A stretch of DNA of 64,000 nucleotides from Gnetum montanum (Eukaryota; Streptophyta; Gnetopsida; Gnetales; Gnetaceae). Shown here piece after piece: positions 61,261 through 64,000 of the stretch; position 1 is the stretch's first letter, and each line of letters starts with the position of its first letter. Position numbers and translations under genes: made by a program. The notes under the pieces are model-generated. The model had not been told where the DNA came from, made no database searches, and worked only from the letters and a program-made list of their open reading frames with translations. The stretch lies in the NCBI GenBank assembly GCA_015680685.1, contig MNCI01015611.1, positions 104,836-168,835 of the forward strand. The letters run 5' to 3'.

Positions 61261-64000
61261 ACAGGAGGGAATTTTAATTCAGCCACAGTGGGAACATGTC
61301 CAGTTCCTTAATACAAAGTACTATCCTTATGTTCCATCATCATACACTATTGGGTAGTACTATAATAATCATGGTTCTTCTATGGCAAGGAATTCATCAC
61401 CTCACAAGCGAAAGCATTTTTGTAAGAGAAAGAAGAACATAACTATTTGTAAGGATTCGTGCTCATTCCCTTTTTTGCCGTCATCTTCAAGAAATAAGAC
61501 CAAGGGGATTATGCTTTTAACCAACAAGTTTAACACTTGGGGTGCTATAAAGCATATGAGTCACCTCCTCAACCATTGGGTGATGTTGATAAAAAGAGGT
61601 TGTTAGGTGATAGCTTTGAACTCAGTCATGGGGGAGGAGTCTTTCATGTAATGGCTTTAGTGGTATAGTATGGTTTGTTTGTTTGGTGTGTATTTTTGTA
61701 TGCATATTTTTTTGAAACTAACAATATATTATTCTCTAATTTTCTTATTCTTTTGGTTTGGTGTGATTTTTTGTGCATGTTTTTGAGGATACAGATTTAT
61801 CAATTTTGGTTTGATATTTCTATAGGGTGATTCTTTGTATGTATTTATTTTTGCTATTAATGATTAAGACATTTTTATGTATTTTTAGTCTTTTGAGTGT
61901 GTTTTGTGGAAACCTAGAAAAGCAATTAATGTGCTTTATGAATGCTCAGTCGATAAGTCAATGATGGATGGATGAGTTATAGATGTGATGATGATGCAAG
62001 AGTGCTAAATAGGTCTAATGTGAAGCCTTGATCAATGGAATGCGTACCCCATAGAATTCATCCGCCCACTTTTCCTTTATTTATCATTGATGAACCAGGC
62101 TCAAGTTCAATGGGGAGCTGGCACTCACGCCATGAGTTGTTGAAGCTATTGCTACTTGAACCATGGGTAGGTGGTGGGTTCACACCTTAGGGTGTGAGCT
62201 CTAGAATTCTGGAAGAGTGCTTGGTCATTGGCAAGGAAAGTGTGTGTCATCAAGGGTTCTTGTAACCATTAGATGGGTCTAATTGATGTGATTGGACCAG
62301 GTGCATGTGCTTGCCATGCCTGGCCACCTTGGGATGAAGAGGTTTGTGATTCCTATGAACTTGTATGTGCCATGTAGTGAAGAATGAATTCTCATGTTTT
62401 TGCAAGTTAAAGATTCCAGGTGGTGATCTGGTAGTTTAACCAATCCCATAGTTCTCATGCACCATTTGAAAACCCTCTTCTCATAAAAGAAAAGATAAAA
62501 CATTGAATGGAAATATATATATATGAAAAATGAAAAGGAAAAGATGAAAAAAAAGAAAGAGAAAAAAAAATAAAGAAGAAAAGTTAATGGAAAGAGCAAT
62601 ATGATTCCAAGCTCTTCGGTCCATGCAAATTGGTATTTCTACCATCCCGAAATGATCCTATAATCGCTTAAGTAAGATCAAAGAGAGTGGTTGGCCCAAT
62701 AATCATGTAAAGTCTATCTCATGTTTAGCATGTTGCATGGATCACTTGACTCCCAAAAGCAAATAGTCCAAGACAATCTCTTGATCATCCCTACCCATAG
62801 CTAGGAAGGCCTAGAAGTCTCTTGCTTAGTAACCTTTAGTAATGTCAAATGTTGCTTTCACCCAATGCCTGAATCCATTTGTTCCTAGGGGTGAAGATCA
62901 TAACCCTTGACCCAAACCATGACCATACCCGTCATGAGAATCTAATTGCTTAGTCATGGAAATGTAATCGTTGTTGGGATTGAGACCAATTAGCGTAGCC
63001 AGAAGGATCAATGAAAGGTTTTTGGTAAAGCAAAATTCAGGGAACTTGATGTGCCTACATGCACGGATGGAGGAAAACCAAACTAGAATCTTGACTTCTA
63101 GGCAATTTGCAACATGTGACCTTGATTTAGTTTCACCAATGGTTAGACTGTGGAACAATTAAGGCTAGATGATACTGGTACTAGCAAGTGTAACCTTGCA
63201 CTCAAAAAATGGGACTTGGAGGTCTATCCCCACTATGTAAATGAATAGTAGTGAAGGGATGTAGCAATGGATCTCTCATGAGATGTAGGACATGCTCATG
63301 TGCTCCCATGAGCTAATTGAATAATTGGTTGGGGATTCGGTGATGTTGCACTCTCACATTCTCTTTCTTGTTTGACATTCATTCTCCATCTCTTCCATTC
63401 CATTTTTGTCCATTGTTGTGTGTGGTAGGAGGTTAATGGGACAAAGTAGAGGATGAGACTTAGCCATCCAAGGGGACAGACTCGTGTTTGGTGTTGTATC
63501 TCATTGGTTGTTGAGAATCCACAGGTGTCCCATCAATGGATTTCACAAAGGCAAGAAAGGTAGGTGCTTGCTATGGGAAGAACCCAGTTGTGAATCCTTA
63601 GTGGTTTGACATTGTAAGCAAGTGAGCTCAAGCTTAATCTTCTAGGATGGTGGTGGTTGCATGACATAAAACACTTGATTGATTTGCTACTTATGTGAGT
63701 GTTGACTCTATGAGCTTCAAGGTTCGATCATGACAAACTATTCTCACCTTACCTCAATTGTGCCTGTTTGTTTGACCTTGGGGTACCCTATTTATCTTCC
63801 ATTTCTCTAGCCCCTTGTTCCTAATCCTTGGATCATGGGAATGAGAAAACTTAACATTATAATTCATATCCCATGTATTTGAATGTCATCCAAGATAAGA
63901 TTTTAATGTTTTAATCTTCTTGCTCTCTTTTGTAGCTTGTTTCATTTGATCCTTGGTTGGATTCTTTGGATTTTCTTGAGCATTTGTTCTTCTTGTTCTT
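61261..64000. other. Non-coding part of copy E / unassigned DNA
   Basis: Tail of the gag region, then DNA without credible coding frames. Includes tcatgggggagg at 61626-61637, similar to the polypurine tracts of A, B and D but with no LTR after it, and a purine-rich tract at 62520-62585. No LTR end is visible before 64000. Confidence 0.45.

Larger units (their letters stand above)
58543..64000 (+). mobile_element. Ty3-type element with gag, truncated by the window end (copy E)
   Basis: Putative 5' LTR (58543 to about 59490), primer site 59495-59512, decayed gag (59588-61260) and 2.4 kb or more of non-coding DNA to the window end. The gag core is related to copies B and D, but the LTR is a different family. 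No RT seen. Heavy C-to-T decay and many stops show great age. Confidence 0.6.

Noticed and set aside
61626-61637. Polypurine tract of copy E
   Set aside because: It looks like the tracts of A, B and D, but no LTR start follows.

Overview
This window is nuclear DNA of a land plant, probably a seed plant with a large, repeat-rich genome. The evidence is a spliced ubiquitin-specific-protease gene with GT-AG introns, plant-type Ty3 and Ty1/copia LTR retrotransposons, plant L1-type LINEs, and AT-rich non-coding DNA littered with broken ORFs. Very long introns filled with old nested elements would suit a gymnosperm or similar, but the sequence does not prove a taxon. Two N-runs (18357-18523, 30690-30934) and two single Ns (1369, 46645) mark assembly gaps.

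Layout. 1-1488 is the 3' end of a plus-strand Ty3 element whose LTR (546-1488) lies inside the 5' LTR of a decayed plus-strand Copia element (1489-15257). That Copia is split by a second minus-strand Ty3 element (2720-11931). 15640-20700 is a decayed minus-strand LINE carrying a solo LTR of the same Ty3 family (18312-19107, 5-bp target duplication). 20900-22016 looks like the promoter and first exon(s) of a gene.

The gene is a UBP12/USP7-like protein on the plus strand. Twelve exons between 39096 and 57411 join in one uninterrupted reading frame with AG/GT borders (one donor is weak). They encode MATH plus USP domains and a short novel tail. A small exon at 21980-22016 is phase-compatible with the first of them, which would imply a 17-kb first intron. 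The catalytic Cys box reads Gly, so the protein should be inactive as a protease. Its two giant introns hold most of the mobile DNA. 22017-39095 contains a SINE and a Copia element (24629-38611), itself invaded by a gag-protease-only Ty3 element (24632-31490) and by a GC-rich LINE (32081-37874). 42151-56857 contains a nearly complete Copia element (44196-49213), a local tandem duplication of its end, and a minus-strand LINE (50700-56436).

Downstream of the gene, 58543-64000 holds another plus-strand Ty3 relative that runs off the window: a putative LTR, a tRNA-Asp-type primer site in which every C has become T, a decayed gag, and non-coding DNA.

The points most worth following up are the catalytically dead but frame-intact UBP-like gene, the extra C-terminal domain shared by two LINEs, the palindrome arrays in the Ty3 U3 region, an 11-nt LINE micro-insertion, and an antisense ORF shared by two Ty3 copies. 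I found no tRNA, rRNA, CRISPR array or prokaryotic gene.
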